17,727 nucleotides of DNA from Prevotella sp. (GCA_021204605.1 JAJPZD010000162.1:1-17727), one strand, 5' to 3'; positions 7,118-14,687 are shown, counted from the stretch's first letter. The notes: generated by a model not told the origin, from the letters alone. Numbers and translations are program-made.

Positions 7118-8713
7118 TTATTTGCTTGAGTCGTCGTATGCATGGAGAGGATAGTCGATAGTGTAGTGTAGGCCTCGACATTCCTTGCGCTCGATGGCCT
7201 GTCGGGTGATGAGGTAGCCGACGTTGATCATATTGCGCAACTCACATATTTCCTTGCTTGCTTTGACACGCTTAAAGAGGGCTTCTGTCTCTTCGTAAAG
7301 CAGGTCGAGACGGGCCCATGCTCGTTTCAGTCGCAAGTCGCTGCGCACAATACCCACATAGTTGCTCATGCACTGACCCACTTCCTTTACACTCTGCGTG
7401 ATGAGTACCTTTTCCTCGTTGGTCATCGTTCCCTCATCGTTCCATTCAGGGATGTTGTCGTTGAATGTGTATTCATCAATGTGCTGCAAGCAATGCTTTG
7501 CGGCAGCATCGGCGTAAACGATAGCCTCGATAAGGGAGTTGCTTGCTAAACGGTTGCCGCCATGGAGACCCGTGCAAGAACATTCGCCAATGGCATACAG
7601 GCGATTGATGCTCGACTCGGCATTGAGGTCAACCTTGATGCCACCGCACATATAATGAGCGGCAGGACGGACAGGAATGTATTCCTTTGTGATGTCGATA
7701 CCGAGGGAAAGACATTTCTGGTAGATATTCGGGAAATGCTTTTTTGTCTCCTCCGCATCCTTGTGTGTAACGTCGAGACACACATGGTCGAGGCCGTGAG
7801 TCTTCATCTCCTTGTCAATAGCACGTGCCACAATGTCGCGGGGAGCGAGAGACTTACGCTCATCGTATTTCTCCATGAACGAAGTGCCGTCAGGGAGACG
7901 CAATATGCCGCCATAGCCACGCATAGCCTCCGTGATGAGATAAGCCGGGCGCATCTCGTCGGGGTTGTAAAGGGCGGTGGGGTGGAACTGCACGAATTCC
8001 ATATCCTGCACGGTCCCCTTGGCACGGTAAACCATGGCTACGCCATCGCCTGTGGATATTACCGGGTTGGTGGTGGTATGATACACAGCACCGCAGCCGC
8101 CGGTACACATCAGCGTCACCTTGCTCAGATAGGTATCCACCTTGCCGGTATCAGGGTTAAGCACGTATGCCCCGTAACATTCAATGTCTGGCGTGCGACG
8201 GGTAACCTCAACGCCAAGATGATGCTGCGTGATAATCTCAACGGCGAAATGATTTTCCTTTATCTCGATTGTATGGGTGTTTCTAAGGGCCTCCATCATG
8301 CCACGCTGGATTTCTGCACCGGTGTCGTCGGCATGGTGCAGGATACGGAACTCTGAATGCCCGCCCTCACGGTGCAGGTCAAAGTTGCCATCTTTGTTCT
8401 TGTCGAAGTGCACGCCCCACTTGCAGAACTCCTCAATCTGAGCAGGAGCGTTGTACACCACCTGTTCCACGGCCTTACGGTCGCTGATAAAGTCGCCGGC
8501 AATCATCGTGTCCTCGATATGTTTCTCGAAATTGTCAACCGTCAGGTTGGTCACCGAGGCCACACCTCCTTGGGCGAACCTTGTGTTAGCCTCGTCTAAT
8601 GTAGTCTTGCAGATTATACATATTTTTCCTTTGTGTGCTCTTGCTATCTTCAGAGCATAACTCATTCCGGCTACGCCTGAACCGATTACTAAAAAATCAT
8701 ATTTGTAAATCAT
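7118..8713 (-). CDS. nadB: L-aspartate oxidase
   Basis: NadB oxidises L-aspartate to iminoaspartate with FAD, the first step of de novo NAD synthesis; NadA then makes quinolinate from it. The 531-residue length matches the family (E. coli about 540). Visible motifs are the FAD-binding GSGVAGMSYA (11-20), NTRFAQGGVA (43-52), HREGGHS (114-120), the TGGCG and STGDG segments, EFVQFHPTALY, LAPRDIVARAID, and the C-terminal flavin segment GLHGGNRLASNSLIEAIVYA. RPAAHYMCGGI supplies the substrate-site histidine region shared with succinate dehydrogenase and fumarate reductase flavoproteins; the lack of SdhB/SdhC neighbours and the NadB-type ends favour NadB. The start is ATG at 8713 and the FAD motif begins at the usual distance. 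nadA and nadC are not in the window. It follows the transporter by 130 bp on the same strand and may be read from the coaW promoter or from its own leader. Confidence 0.95.
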   Translation of the reverse strand: MIYKYDFLVIGSGVAGMSYALKIARAHKGKICIICKTTLDEANTRFAQGGVASVTNLTVDNFEKHIEDTMIAGDFISDRKAVEQVVYNAPAQIEEFCKWGVHFDKNKDGNFDLHREGGHSEFRILHHADDTGAEIQRGMMEALRNTHTIEIKENHFAVEIITQHHLGVEVTRRTPDIECYGAYVLNPDTGKVDTYLSKVTLMCTGGCGAVYHTTTNPVISTGDGVAMVYRAKGTVQDMEFVQFHPTALYNPDEMRPAYLITEAMRGYGGILRLPDGTSFMEKYDERKSLAPRDIVARAIDKEMKTHGLDHVCLDVTHKDAEETKKHFPNIYQKCLSLGIDITKEYIPVRPAAHYMCGGIKVDLNAESSINRLYAIGECSCTGLHGGNRLASNSLIEAIVYADAAAKHCLQHIDEYTFNDNIPEWNDEGTMTNEEKVLITQSVKEVGQCMSNYVGIVRSDLRLKRAWARLDLLYEETEALFKRVKASKEICELRNMINVGYLITRQAIERKECRGLHYTIDYPLHAYDDSSK

Positions 8714-8753
8714 AATGCTAAATTAAAAGCCCCTTTAACTTTGAGATTTTCCC

Positions 8754-8818
8754 TACAATTGCCTGGGAGGATAGAACATTGCATATTTCTCATTACTTGT
8801 GGACGGATACAATTGCCT
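8754..8818. repeat. Two perfect 11-bp direct repeats in the nadB leader
   Basis: TACAATTGCCT occurs at 8754-8764 and again at 8808-8818, spaced by 54 bp, in the 130-bp gap upstream of nadB. The core CAATTG is palindromic. Five helical turns of spacing would suit a regulator, but no known operator was matched and chance cannot be excluded. Confidence 0.35.
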
Positions 8819-8843
8819 AAGGGGTTGAAGTTGGATATTTTCT

Positions 8844-10700
8844 TTAGAAGTGGAAAAGGAGAGGAAGGACGAAAACCATGACGATACCCATGATGATTTG
8901 TAGAGGGAGACCGACTTTGATATAGTCCATGAATGTGTAACGCCCTGCCTGCATGACGATAGCGTTGGGAGGCGTCGAGAACGGGGAGGCAAAACACATG
9001 CTCGCACCGAGAGTCACGGCGAACAGGAAAGCGTATGGGCTGAGACCTAATTCCGTAGCAGACGACAAGGCGATAGGCGCCATAAGGACAGCCGTCGCCG
9101 TGTTGCTGATGAACATCGTGCAGAGAGATGTAGTGTAATAGATACCGGCGAGAAGGACGTAAGGACCCAATGCTCCGATACCATTCACGAGAGAGTGGGA
9201 GATATGGGCGGAGACACCCGTCTTTTCCAATGCCACCGACATAGGCATCATAGCAGCGACAAGCACCACACTCTCCCAGTTTATAGTCTTATAAGCCGCC
9301 TCGACATTTCTGAAACAGCCGCACAGCACCATTAGCACACCGGCGATCATCACCGCAGTAACAGGTTCGATAGGGATGAAGTCGAACACTATCAGCACCA
9401 CCATCAGCACCATGATAAATGCGGCGACAGGTGCCTTGTAGTCGAGGGTTACTTTTGCAGCCTGTTCAAGCGGCTGACCCAGCACTACCCAATTGTTCTC
9501 CTCGCTGTTCAGACGCAGGATGTTCGCCCACGTGCCTTGTACAAGCAGAACGTCACCGGAGCGGAAACGAAGTTCCACGAGGTCTTCCATGATATACTCC
9601 CCCTTGCGGCGCACTCCGACTACGTTGATACCATATTTTGAGCGGAAGCCCGACTCCTTGAGCGCACGGTTTACAAGTTGTGATGTAGGGAGAAGTACTA
9701 TCTCGGCAATACCGATGTCGTAGAAGTCAAGTGAGCTGCCATCTTCGGCTTTCTTGTTGGAAGAAACGTATGGTTTAAGTGCATAATCAGCTGCGAACCT
9801 CTCGGCCTGTTCCTTTTCGCCAGAGACATATATGATGTCATTCTCCTTAAGAATTGTCTTAGGACCGGCAAGTTTCTGACTCACGTTCTTGATGATACCC
9901 TTCTGCCGTCTCGTCTCGCTTCTGACCTCAAGAATGGTAAGACCATAGCGGTTGTGGATATCCAGCTCGGCTACTGTCTTGCCCTTGATTTCCGACTTGT
10001 GTCCTACAACATACCTTTGTAGGTTATCCTCAAGGTGATACTCGCTTACGAGTTGATCGAGCGACTTGCCATCATGTTTCTTGTCATCGCCACCGTCATC
10101 CTTCCTTTTCAGAAACCAGGCGGTGAGGGGAAGGAGTACGATGACACCCACCAAGATACAGACAATGCCAACGGGCGTGAAAGAGAAAAAACCCAAGGGC
10201 TTGAAACCGTTATTGGTGAGTGCCTCCTGGATAACGAGGTTGGGAGATGTACCGATAAGAGTGAGCATGCCGCCCATGCTGCTGGCGTAAGCAAGAGGGA
10301 TGAGGAAACGACGGACATTTGACTTTGCCTTTGCGGAGAGGCTTACGATGATGGGGAGCATAAGAGCCACAGTGCCGGTGTTGCTGATAAAGGCTCCGAC
10401 CACGGAGGTAACGACCATAACCAGCAGAAAGAGGCGTGTCTCGTTGGTGCCCGCCAAATTCATTATCTTTCCGCTAATCATCTTAGCAAGACCGGTCTGT
10501 GAAATCGCACCGCCCACTACAAACAGACCGACCATCATAATCACGACAGAGTTGGAGAAGCCCGAAAGTGCCTCGTCGGGCGTGAGGATGCCCAACACCA
10601 AAAGCAAGAGCAAGGCACAGAGAGCCACCAGATCGGAACGTATCTTGCCAGTAGCAAAGAAAATTACGGAAACTCCAAGTATAATTAATGTCTCTATCAT
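8844..10700 (-). CDS. SLC13/DASS-family anion transporter with two TrkA-C (RCK_C) domains
   Basis: The 618-residue inner-membrane protein has the divided DASS layout: a first membrane half (about 1-197), a soluble insert with two RCK_C domains (about 222-308 and 326-396), and a second membrane half (about 412-618). The paired substrate- and sodium-binding SNT motifs are in place at 106-108 (FISNTGTVALMLP) and 532-534 (FISNTATAVLMAP). Family members move dicarboxylates, citrate, sulfate or similar anions with sodium, and the RCK_C insert is common in bacterial members annotated as SLC13 or sulfate/potassium-type permeases. The substrate cannot be read from sequence. It starts 34 bp after the coaW stop, so the two are very probably co-transcribed. 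Because aspartate feeds both NAD synthesis and beta-alanine/CoA synthesis, uptake of a C4-dicarboxylate would fit the context, but that is only inference. Confidence 0.9.
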   Translation of the reverse strand: MIETLIILGVSVIFFATGKIRSDLVALCALLLLLVLGILTPDEALSGFSNSVVIMMVGLFVVGGAISQTGLAKMISGKIMNLAGTNETRLFLLVMVVTSVVGAFISNTGTVALMLPIIVSLSAKAKSNVRRFLIPLAYASSMGGMLTLIGTSPNLVIQEALTNNGFKPLGFFSFTPVGIVCILVGVIVLLPLTAWFLKRKDDGGDDKKHDGKSLDQLVSEYHLEDNLQRYVVGHKSEIKGKTVAELDIHNRYGLTILEVRSETRRQKGIIKNVSQKLAGPKTILKENDIIYVSGEKEQAERFAADYALKPYVSSNKKAEDGSSLDFYDIGIAEIVLLPTSQLVNRALKESGFRSKYGINVVGVRRKGEYIMEDLVELRFRSGDVLLVQGTWANILRLNSEENNWVVLGQPLEQAAKVTLDYKAPVAAFIMVLMVVLIVFDFIPIEPVTAVMIAGVLMVLCGCFRNVEAAYKTINWESVVLVAAMMPMSVALEKTGVSAHISHSLVNGIGALGPYVLLAGIYYTTSLCTMFISNTATAVLMAPIALSSATELGLSPYAFLFAVTLGASMCFASPFSTPPNAIVMQAGRYTFMDYIKVGLPLQIIMGIVMVFVLPLLFHF

Positions 10701-10734
10701 GCCTGAAAGGAAGATGAAAAGTTTTGGCTGTAAG

Positions 10735-11580
10735 TTAATGTATAGGTGTGTTCTTATATCTCTCGTCGAAATAGCAGAGAGCAGCCCCGATAGCGGTGCA
10801 GTACTCTGAATTTTCAGGAATTATCAGTTTTACACCATATAGCTTTTCTATTTTCGGGAACACGATGTTGCACTGTGGGAGCAACGTGAGGTTGCCGATC
10901 ATTACATACTCACGGATGTTGCTGCCGATACAGGCGAGGAAAGCCGACTGTCCGATTGACTGAAGCACCATCCATATAAGCCCGAAAGCGATATCCTCAT
11001 GTGAGGCGTTGCCCTGAGCGTTGCCGAACAAAGAAGCCACGGCATCCATCGGAAGGTTAGACAGAGGTTTTGCGCTAATGTCACCGATGAGGAGGTTGAT
11101 TTTGGAGATGTCGCCCTCTTTCGCCATTTCCGATACCATGAGGATATCATCTGTGTTAAGGAGCAGACGGGAAAGACCGATCAGTGTTCCGCCGCCGATA
11201 CCGGTACCGCCGATATGCTCTATTTTGTTGCCATCGCAAATCACGAGAGAAGTGCCGGTGCCCATGCTCACCACTATAATGCGCTCCTTGCCCGACTCGT
11301 GGCGCGCACCCAAGCCGTTGGCGATAAACTCCTCTGTCTTGTCAGTAGGAAGGCTATAAACCGGTTCGTTGATATATGCGCTGCCCACGCCGGTGAGCAT
11401 CACGTGCTCCACATTGTCGAGAGTCAAATTGTTGACATGGAGATACTTACCGAAAGCCCCATATAGTGAAGTCACAGGGTCGGTGGCTTTTATACGAATG
11501 GGAGAAATCACTTTCCCATCGCGAATACCTATTATTTTTGTCGTACTAATGCCGACATCAATGCCGATTACGGTTTTCAT
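10735..11580 (-). CDS. coaW: Type II pantothenate kinase
   Basis: The enzyme phosphorylates pantothenate with ATP, the first committed step of coenzyme A synthesis. The 281-residue product shows the ASKHA-type kinase fold of type II PanK: phosphate-binding DVGISTTKIIG (8-18), VSMGTGTSLV (104-113), HIGGTGIGGGTLIGLS (122-137), and a C-terminal adenosine segment (IGNL, then YCTAIGAALCY). EEF at 83-85 before NGLGA is the likely catalytic acid region. The length fits the Staphylococcus CoaW group rather than type I (CoaA) or type III (CoaX). Type II enzymes of this group often escape feedback inhibition by CoA; that is not visible here. It is the first gene of the minus-strand unit that goes on to the transporter, and it has a near-perfect promoter 31 to 62 bases upstream of its ATG. 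Confidence 0.9.
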   Translation of the reverse strand: MKTVIGIDVGISTTKIIGIRDGKVISPIRIKATDPVTSLYGAFGKYLHVNNLTLDNVEHVMLTGVGSAYINEPVYSLPTDKTEEFIANGLGARHESGKERIIVVSMGTGTSLVICDGNKIEHIGGTGIGGGTLIGLSRLLLNTDDILMVSEMAKEGDISKINLLIGDISAKPLSNLPMDAVASLFGNAQGNASHEDIAFGLIWMVLQSIGQSAFLACIGSNIREYVMIGNLTLLPQCNIVFPKIEKLYGVKLIIPENSEYCTAIGAALCYFDERYKNTPIH

Positions 11581-11610
11581 TGTCAGGGAAAAAGCACTTT
11601 ATACATGATG

Positions 11611-11642
11611 CAAAGTTAATGAAAAATCGGAGATTTTTCAAA
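11611..11642 (-). promoter_or_regulatory. Promoter for coaW with a palindrome in the spacer
   Basis: On the minus strand TTTG (11639-11642) is followed by exactly 20 bases and TAACTTTG (11611-11618), a full match to the Bacteroidetes consensus. The spacer and part of the -33 box are occupied by GAAAAATC-GGA-GATTTTTC (11621-11639), a perfect 8-bp inverted repeat. A protein bound there would block polymerase, so this is a candidate operator. Confidence 0.8.
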
Positions 11643-11668
11643 TTAAGAAATAAGAATTAAGAAATAAG
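11641..11668. repeat. 14-bp perfect tandem repeat upstream of the coaW promoter
   Basis: AATTAAGAAATAAG is present twice head to tail (11641-11654, 11655-11668), directly upstream of the coaW -33 box. It is AT-rich and could be a slippage product or an UP-like element. Confidence 0.6.
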
Positions 11669-11702
11669 AATTCAATTTTGCTTGAGGATTGCTGTTGAAA
11701 AT

Positions 11703-11732
11703 AAAAATCCTAAGGAAATCCTTAGGATTTTT
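11703..11732 (-). terminator. Intrinsic terminator of the infC-rpmI-rplT operon
   Basis: A perfect 13-bp stem (AAAAATCCTAAGG / CCTTAGGATTTTT) with a 4-base loop lies 15 bp after the rplT stop. On the minus strand it runs into a T-rich tail, as expected of a Rho-independent terminator. The flanking A/T tracts make it symmetrical, so it could also stop + strand transcripts. Confidence 0.88.
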
Positions 11733-11747
11733 TGTGTTATATCGAGC

Positions 11748-12092
11748 TTATTTGATTTTCTCCACGATAGCCTTGAAAGCTTCGGGATGGTTGACGGCGA
11801 GGTCGGCGAGGACCTTGCGGTTGATTTCGATACCTGCCTTGTGGAGTGCGCCCATGAGAGTGGAGTAGTTCATATTCTCAAGGCGTGCTGCTGCGTTGAT
11901 ACGCTGTATCCACAGTGCGCGGAAATTGCGCTTCTTAGTACGGCGGTCACGGTAAGCGTAGGTGAGACCTTTCTCCCATGCGTTTTTAGCAACAGTCCAA
12001 ACGTTCTTTCTCGCACCATAATAACCGCGAGTAAGTTTCAATATTCTCTTTCTCTTTGCTCTTGAAGCAACATGATTTACTGATCTTGGCAT
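11748..12092 (-). CDS. rplT: 50S ribosomal protein L20
   Basis: The 114-residue product is a full-length bacterial L20, which binds 23S rRNA early in large-subunit assembly. The N terminus MPRSVNHVASRAKRKRILKL and the segment GYYGARKNVW, followed by YAYRDRRTKKRNFRALWIQRINAA and NYSTLMGALHKAGIEINRKV, are diagnostic. The protein is strongly basic. It is the last gene of infC-rpmI-rplT, 33 bp after rpmI, and is followed by a strong terminator. In other bacteria L20 represses its own operon by binding mRNA; I did not identify such a site here. Confidence 0.98.
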   Translation of the reverse strand: MPRSVNHVASRAKRKRILKLTRGYYGARKNVWTVAKNAWEKGLTYAYRDRRTKKRNFRALWIQRINAAARLENMNYSTLMGALHKAGIEINRKVLADLAVNHPEAFKAIVEKIK

Positions 12093-12125
12093 AGTTTTTT
12101 CCTCTGATTTAAATTAAACAATAGG

Positions 12126-12323
12126 TTAACGGAGACACAGCAATTCACGCACCTGCTTCAAGTTTGACTTGTCAACTATTGCAGTATGCACAAGGTTACG
12201 TTTCTGCTTTTTGGTTTTTTTAGTCAGGATGTGACTGTGGTAAGCATGATTTCTCTTGATCTTACCAGTACCGGTGAAACGAAATCTCTTCTTAGCACCG
12301 GAATTTGTCTTCTGTTTTGGCAT
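12126..12323 (-). CDS. rpmI: 50S ribosomal protein L35
   Basis: The 65-residue product is a full-length L35: MPKQKTNSGAKKRFRFTGTG at the start, then KIKRNHAYHSHILTKKTKKQKRNL and a C-terminal NLKQVRELL. It is a small, very basic component of the large ribosomal subunit. It lies between infC (97 bp upstream) and rplT (33 bp downstream) in the standard order and is part of the same transcript. Confidence 0.98.
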   Translation of the reverse strand: MPKQKTNSGAKKRFRFTGTGKIKRNHAYHSHILTKKTKKQKRNLVHTAIVDKSNLKQVRELLCLR

Positions 12324-12420
12324 TTTTTTTAATTTTAATTAGTTATTTACTATCAGTGGCAACGTATATACCCGACGTTACGCACATTTTCCTATTTTAT
12401 CACGAAACACTATCGGAGAA

Positions 12421-13095
12421 CTATTCCTCCTGCAGTTTCTTGAGGGCATCGGCACCGTTCTTGGCGCTGTCGAAAAGACCGCCGCCCGGAGCTTTCTGCT
12501 CTGTTTCAGAATCATCAACAGCATTTCCAGCCTCGCGACGCTCCTTGTCGAGCTTCTGTTGGCTTTTCTTTGCCGCACCTGCCTTTTTAGGAGTAAGGTA
12601 GAGAAACATCTTCTTACCTTCGAGAGAAGGCATGCGCTCTACCTTGCCATATTCCTCAAGGTCGTTGGCGAAACGGAGCAGTAGCACCTCTCCCTGTTCC
12701 TTGAAAAGAATTGAGCGCCCGCGAAAGAACACGTATGCACGCACCTTGTTGCCTTCCTCGAGAAACTCCTTGGCGTGTCTGAGCTTGAACTCATAGTCGT
12801 GGTCATCGGTCTGCGGTCCGAATCGTATTTCCTTCACCTCCTGTTTCACCTGCTTGGCTTTCATTTCCTTAGCCCGCTTTTTCTGCTGATACAGGAACTT
12901 GCTATAGTCAATGAGACGACAAACTGGGGGTTGGGCGTTAGGCGAAATTTCCACGAGGTCAACTCCCTGTTGGCGAGCCATATCCAGAGCCTGGTGGGTT
13001 GGTACAACGGTTGAACCGTTTTCACCTACAATACGTACTTCTCTCACACGAATTTGTTCATTTACGCGATAATTATTAGTTTTGTCGTTCTTCAT
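12421..13095 (-). CDS. infC: Translation initiation factor IF-3
   Basis: IF-3 binds the 30S subunit, keeps it apart from 50S and proofreads start-codon choice. The 224-residue product has the N-terminal domain (about 8-77: NYRVNEQIRVREVRIVGENG, then VDLVEISPNAQPPVCRLIDY), the lysine-rich linker and the C-terminal domain (about 84-172: EIRFGPQTDDHDYEFKLRHA, then VRAYVFFRGR and KMFLYLTPK). A charged tail of about 50 residues (175-224) extends beyond the E. coli protein; such tails occur in Bacteroidetes. The start is ATG at 13095, not the AUU used for autoregulation in enterobacteria. thrS, often next upstream, is absent; a promoter lies directly in front, so infC heads its own operon here. Confidence 0.97.
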   Translation of the reverse strand: MKNDKTNNYRVNEQIRVREVRIVGENGSTVVPTHQALDMARQQGVDLVEISPNAQPPVCRLIDYSKFLYQQKKRAKEMKAKQVKQEVKEIRFGPQTDDHDYEFKLRHAKEFLEEGNKVRAYVFFRGRSILFKEQGEVLLLRFANDLEEYGKVERMPSLEGKKMFLYLTPKKAGAAKKSQQKLDKERREAGNAVDDSETEQKAPGGGLFDSAKNGADALKKLQEE

Positions 13096-13121
13096 TCACT
13101 TGCTATATACAAAATTGCGTG

Positions 13122-13152
13122 CAAAGTTAGTGCTTTTTAATCAACACACAAA
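13122..13152 (-). promoter_or_regulatory. Promoter for infC-rpmI-rplT
   Basis: On the minus strand TTTG (13149-13152), 19 bases and TAACTTTG (13122-13129) match the Bacteroidetes consensus exactly. The start of transcription would fall about 20 bases before the infC ATG. Confidence 0.82.
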
Positions 13153-13275
13153 ATATTTTATACTTTTTTCGAGATTAGGTGAAAAACTAAGTTATTAAAA
13201 AGTCTCATTTGGTGAGGAATGGTTTTGTTTAAGGGATTTCATCAGTCCCCCATAGGGAGAAAGTGAAATTTAATA

Positions 13276-13536
13276 CTACAGATATTTGTCAAGCACAGCT
13301 TGTATGCGAGATGCACAACCATCCATGACAGCTTGTGCTTTTTCTATCTCTTGTTCATAAACTGTAATATCTTTTACGGCTTTTCTTTGCATTTCTATTG
13401 GAGGAATAGCAATATTCAAATTTTTTACTCTCTCTGTTGATGCACGATATGTACGACTAAACCTTACACGCTCACCTTCTTTCTTTAAAAAATAACATAA
13501 AATTTGGGATAATATTTGATCTGTCTTTATTCTGAC
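13276..13536 (-). pseudogene. 3' fragment of a type I restriction specificity subunit (HsdS-like)
   Basis: On the minus strand a frame of 86 codons runs from 13536 to TAG at 13276-13278. It reads through QILSQILCYFLKKEGERV, LNIAIPPIEMQRKAV and EIEKAQAVMDGCASRIQAVL to the end DKYL. This is the tail of an HsdS target recognition domain (the IPxPPxExQ motif) plus the C-terminal coiled-coil conserved arm with the AVMDGCA..QA.LDKYL ending seen in Bacteroidales HsdS and fused type IIG/I proteins. No start codon sits at a sensible place, and the frame stops at 13537-13539 exactly where the repeat-rich DNA begins. The rest of the gene and the hsdM/hsdR partners are missing, so it is a relic. Confidence 0.75.
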
Positions 13537-13568
13537 TCAAGTTTCGTATGTTAATAACTCAAGTTTCG
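13535..13568. repeat. 22-bp-period tandem of ACTCAAGTTTCG
   Basis: ACTCAAGTTTCG occurs at 13535-13546 and 13557-13568. The second copy forms the outer end of the MITE-like element that starts at 13560. The pair marks the break point of the hsdS fragment. Confidence 0.6.
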
Positions 13569-13759
13569 CAAGTTAAAAATTTTGAAAGAAAAACACACAG
13601 ATATTTCCTAAGTCGCGGAAAATGTGATGTAGGCCGATTACAGCATCCATCACCCAATGTATGTTTGCAATTTGTTCACAGAAGTTAGCCATTATGTAAT
13701 GTCTATTTCTTATATTTTTTATCAACTAAAACACGCAGGCTATCAACTTGCGTAACTTG
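13560..13759. repeat. MITE-like repeat, copy A (~200 bp, terminal inverted repeats)
   Basis: The left end CAAGTTTCGCAAGTT (13560-13574) and right end AACTTGCGTAACTTG (13745-13759) are inverted repeats of each other with one mismatch. The inner left part carries TTTCCTAAGTCGCGGA and CCGATTACA, both shared in the same order and spacing with copy B at 15424-15609. No transposase is encoded within it. It resembles a miniature inverted-repeat element or a REP-like repeat; its family name is not known to me. Confidence 0.6.
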
Positions 13760-14416
13760 TGTAAACTATTGATAAGAGGTTTTTACCAATATGATAAAGA
13801 GGGCGATATTGATCTTATATGGAACAATCCTGATGGCGGATTATGGCACATAATCGAAAAGCACGTGGGCTATACTGCTGACGGCAGACCAAAAGATATC
13901 GCAACGGTCGAGGAACTTGCAGATGAGATAGAGTTTATACTTGGTAACGGCGGTGTTTCCCCTGATGTTGGGGGTAAACTTGTTGTGTCGGTCGGTGATG
14001 ATATTTCTGTTGTTTGCACAGACTACCTTAAGAAAAAGAAGAATTGGGTTTTGACAACATACGAGACGAGTCGTACACCCGAAGAAAAAGGAAATGCCAC
14101 CCATCCCACAGTTGACCCTCAGGGTGCAGAACGGAGACCAGGGTCTGCTGCGCCTCGCATTTCCGATGCAAAAATAAAACAAAATTCCGAAAGTGGCAAG
14201 GGAAACGACGGGAAATCTCCGACGGACAACAGCGAGAGGCTGAGGAAAAAGGAGAGGAAGCCCGCTCCTGCCTCATCGACCGACCCTGCCGACATAGAGC
14301 AGGCGGCAAGGGACGTGGCGGGCATGCTTGGCGTTGACATTGACGTGGCCCGTTCTGCGGAGGAGATAACAAATCTGGACTGCTTTGACCACTATTCTTA
14401 TTCTCACATGGCTTAA
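13748..14416 (+). pseudogene. Fragment of a phage/ICE polyvalent protein with a PBECR-like nuclease domain
   Basis: The 222-codon frame has no good start: it opens with TTG inside the right end of the MITE-like repeat. Residues 16-107 (KEGDIDLIWNNPDGGLWHI, EKH at 37-39, a VEELADEIEFIL helix, then KNWVLTTYE at 98-106) resemble the PBECR-type (barnase-EndoU-ColicinE5/D-RelE-like) nuclease domains found at the ends of phage MuF-type and conjugative-element polyvalent proteins. A polar linker (110-185) follows, and then the start of another domain (AARDVAGMLGVDIDVARSAE, 187-206) that breaks off around base 14369, where IS4-type transposase sequence begins in another frame. The last 13 residues are read-through. 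Such domains act as toxins delivered with or guarding mobile elements. Here both ends are lost, so activity is doubtful, though the nuclease part itself seems complete. Confidence 0.6.
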
Positions 14417-14549
14417 AAACCGTGCAAAATACAAATGGGGACTGGCAAATTTGGTCGTTTCTCTCAGTTTGAACACTTTTACCAAAATTGACCTCGAAAA
14501 ATGGCTGAATGAGCCCTTTACTCCGCCTCCTGACAATCCTTTTGATTGA
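14370..14549 (+). pseudogene. IS4-type transposase, C-terminal fragment
   Basis: In the frame starting at CAA 14370, straight after a TAA, 59 codons run to TGA at 14547-14549. They read QIWTALTTILILTWLKNRAK, then YKWGLANLVVSLSLNTF and TKIDLEKWLNEPFTPPPDNP. This is the C-terminal end typical of Bacteroidetes IS4-family transposases (IWTAL, WLSNLVAFIRLN-type, KIDLQKWLDEP). The DDE catalytic part and the left IS end are gone. The fragment overlaps, in another reading frame, the end of the polyvalent-protein frame, marking the junction of an old insertion. AT-rich DNA with a CAAAGT...ACTTTG inverted repeat follows (about 14592-14609) and may be the IS right end. Confidence 0.65.
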
Positions 14550-14687
14550 CAATTTATTGCTTTAGAAGGATCATTCGACAAACTTTTTTGCAAAGTCTTA
14601 CAACTTTGTATGTTATCTCATGCTCTAAATTTATTTAGGACAATATTGGGTTAGGTGAAATAAAAGGGATGTATTTGCTAATATACG

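Noticed and set aside
7562..8356. 264-codon open frame on the + strand inside nadB
   Set aside because: It is fully antisense to a conserved enzyme gene whose codon bias leaves the other strand open; the translation resembles no family.
8714..8843. Riboswitch in the nadB leader
   Set aside because: The 130 bases hold two short direct repeats but no stable set of paired stems or known NAD-riboswitch core that I could recognise.
13096..13275. thrS or its remnant upstream of infC
   Set aside because: No threonyl-tRNA synthetase sequence is seen; a consensus promoter directly upstream shows infC heads the operon here.
13553..13767. Possible integron attC site, because the repeat has paired ends and the related copy B is followed by a GTTAAAT box
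   Set aside because: No matching RYYYAAC box at the left end of either copy, no integrase, and copies A and B are longer than usual attC sites; a MITE-like element fits better.
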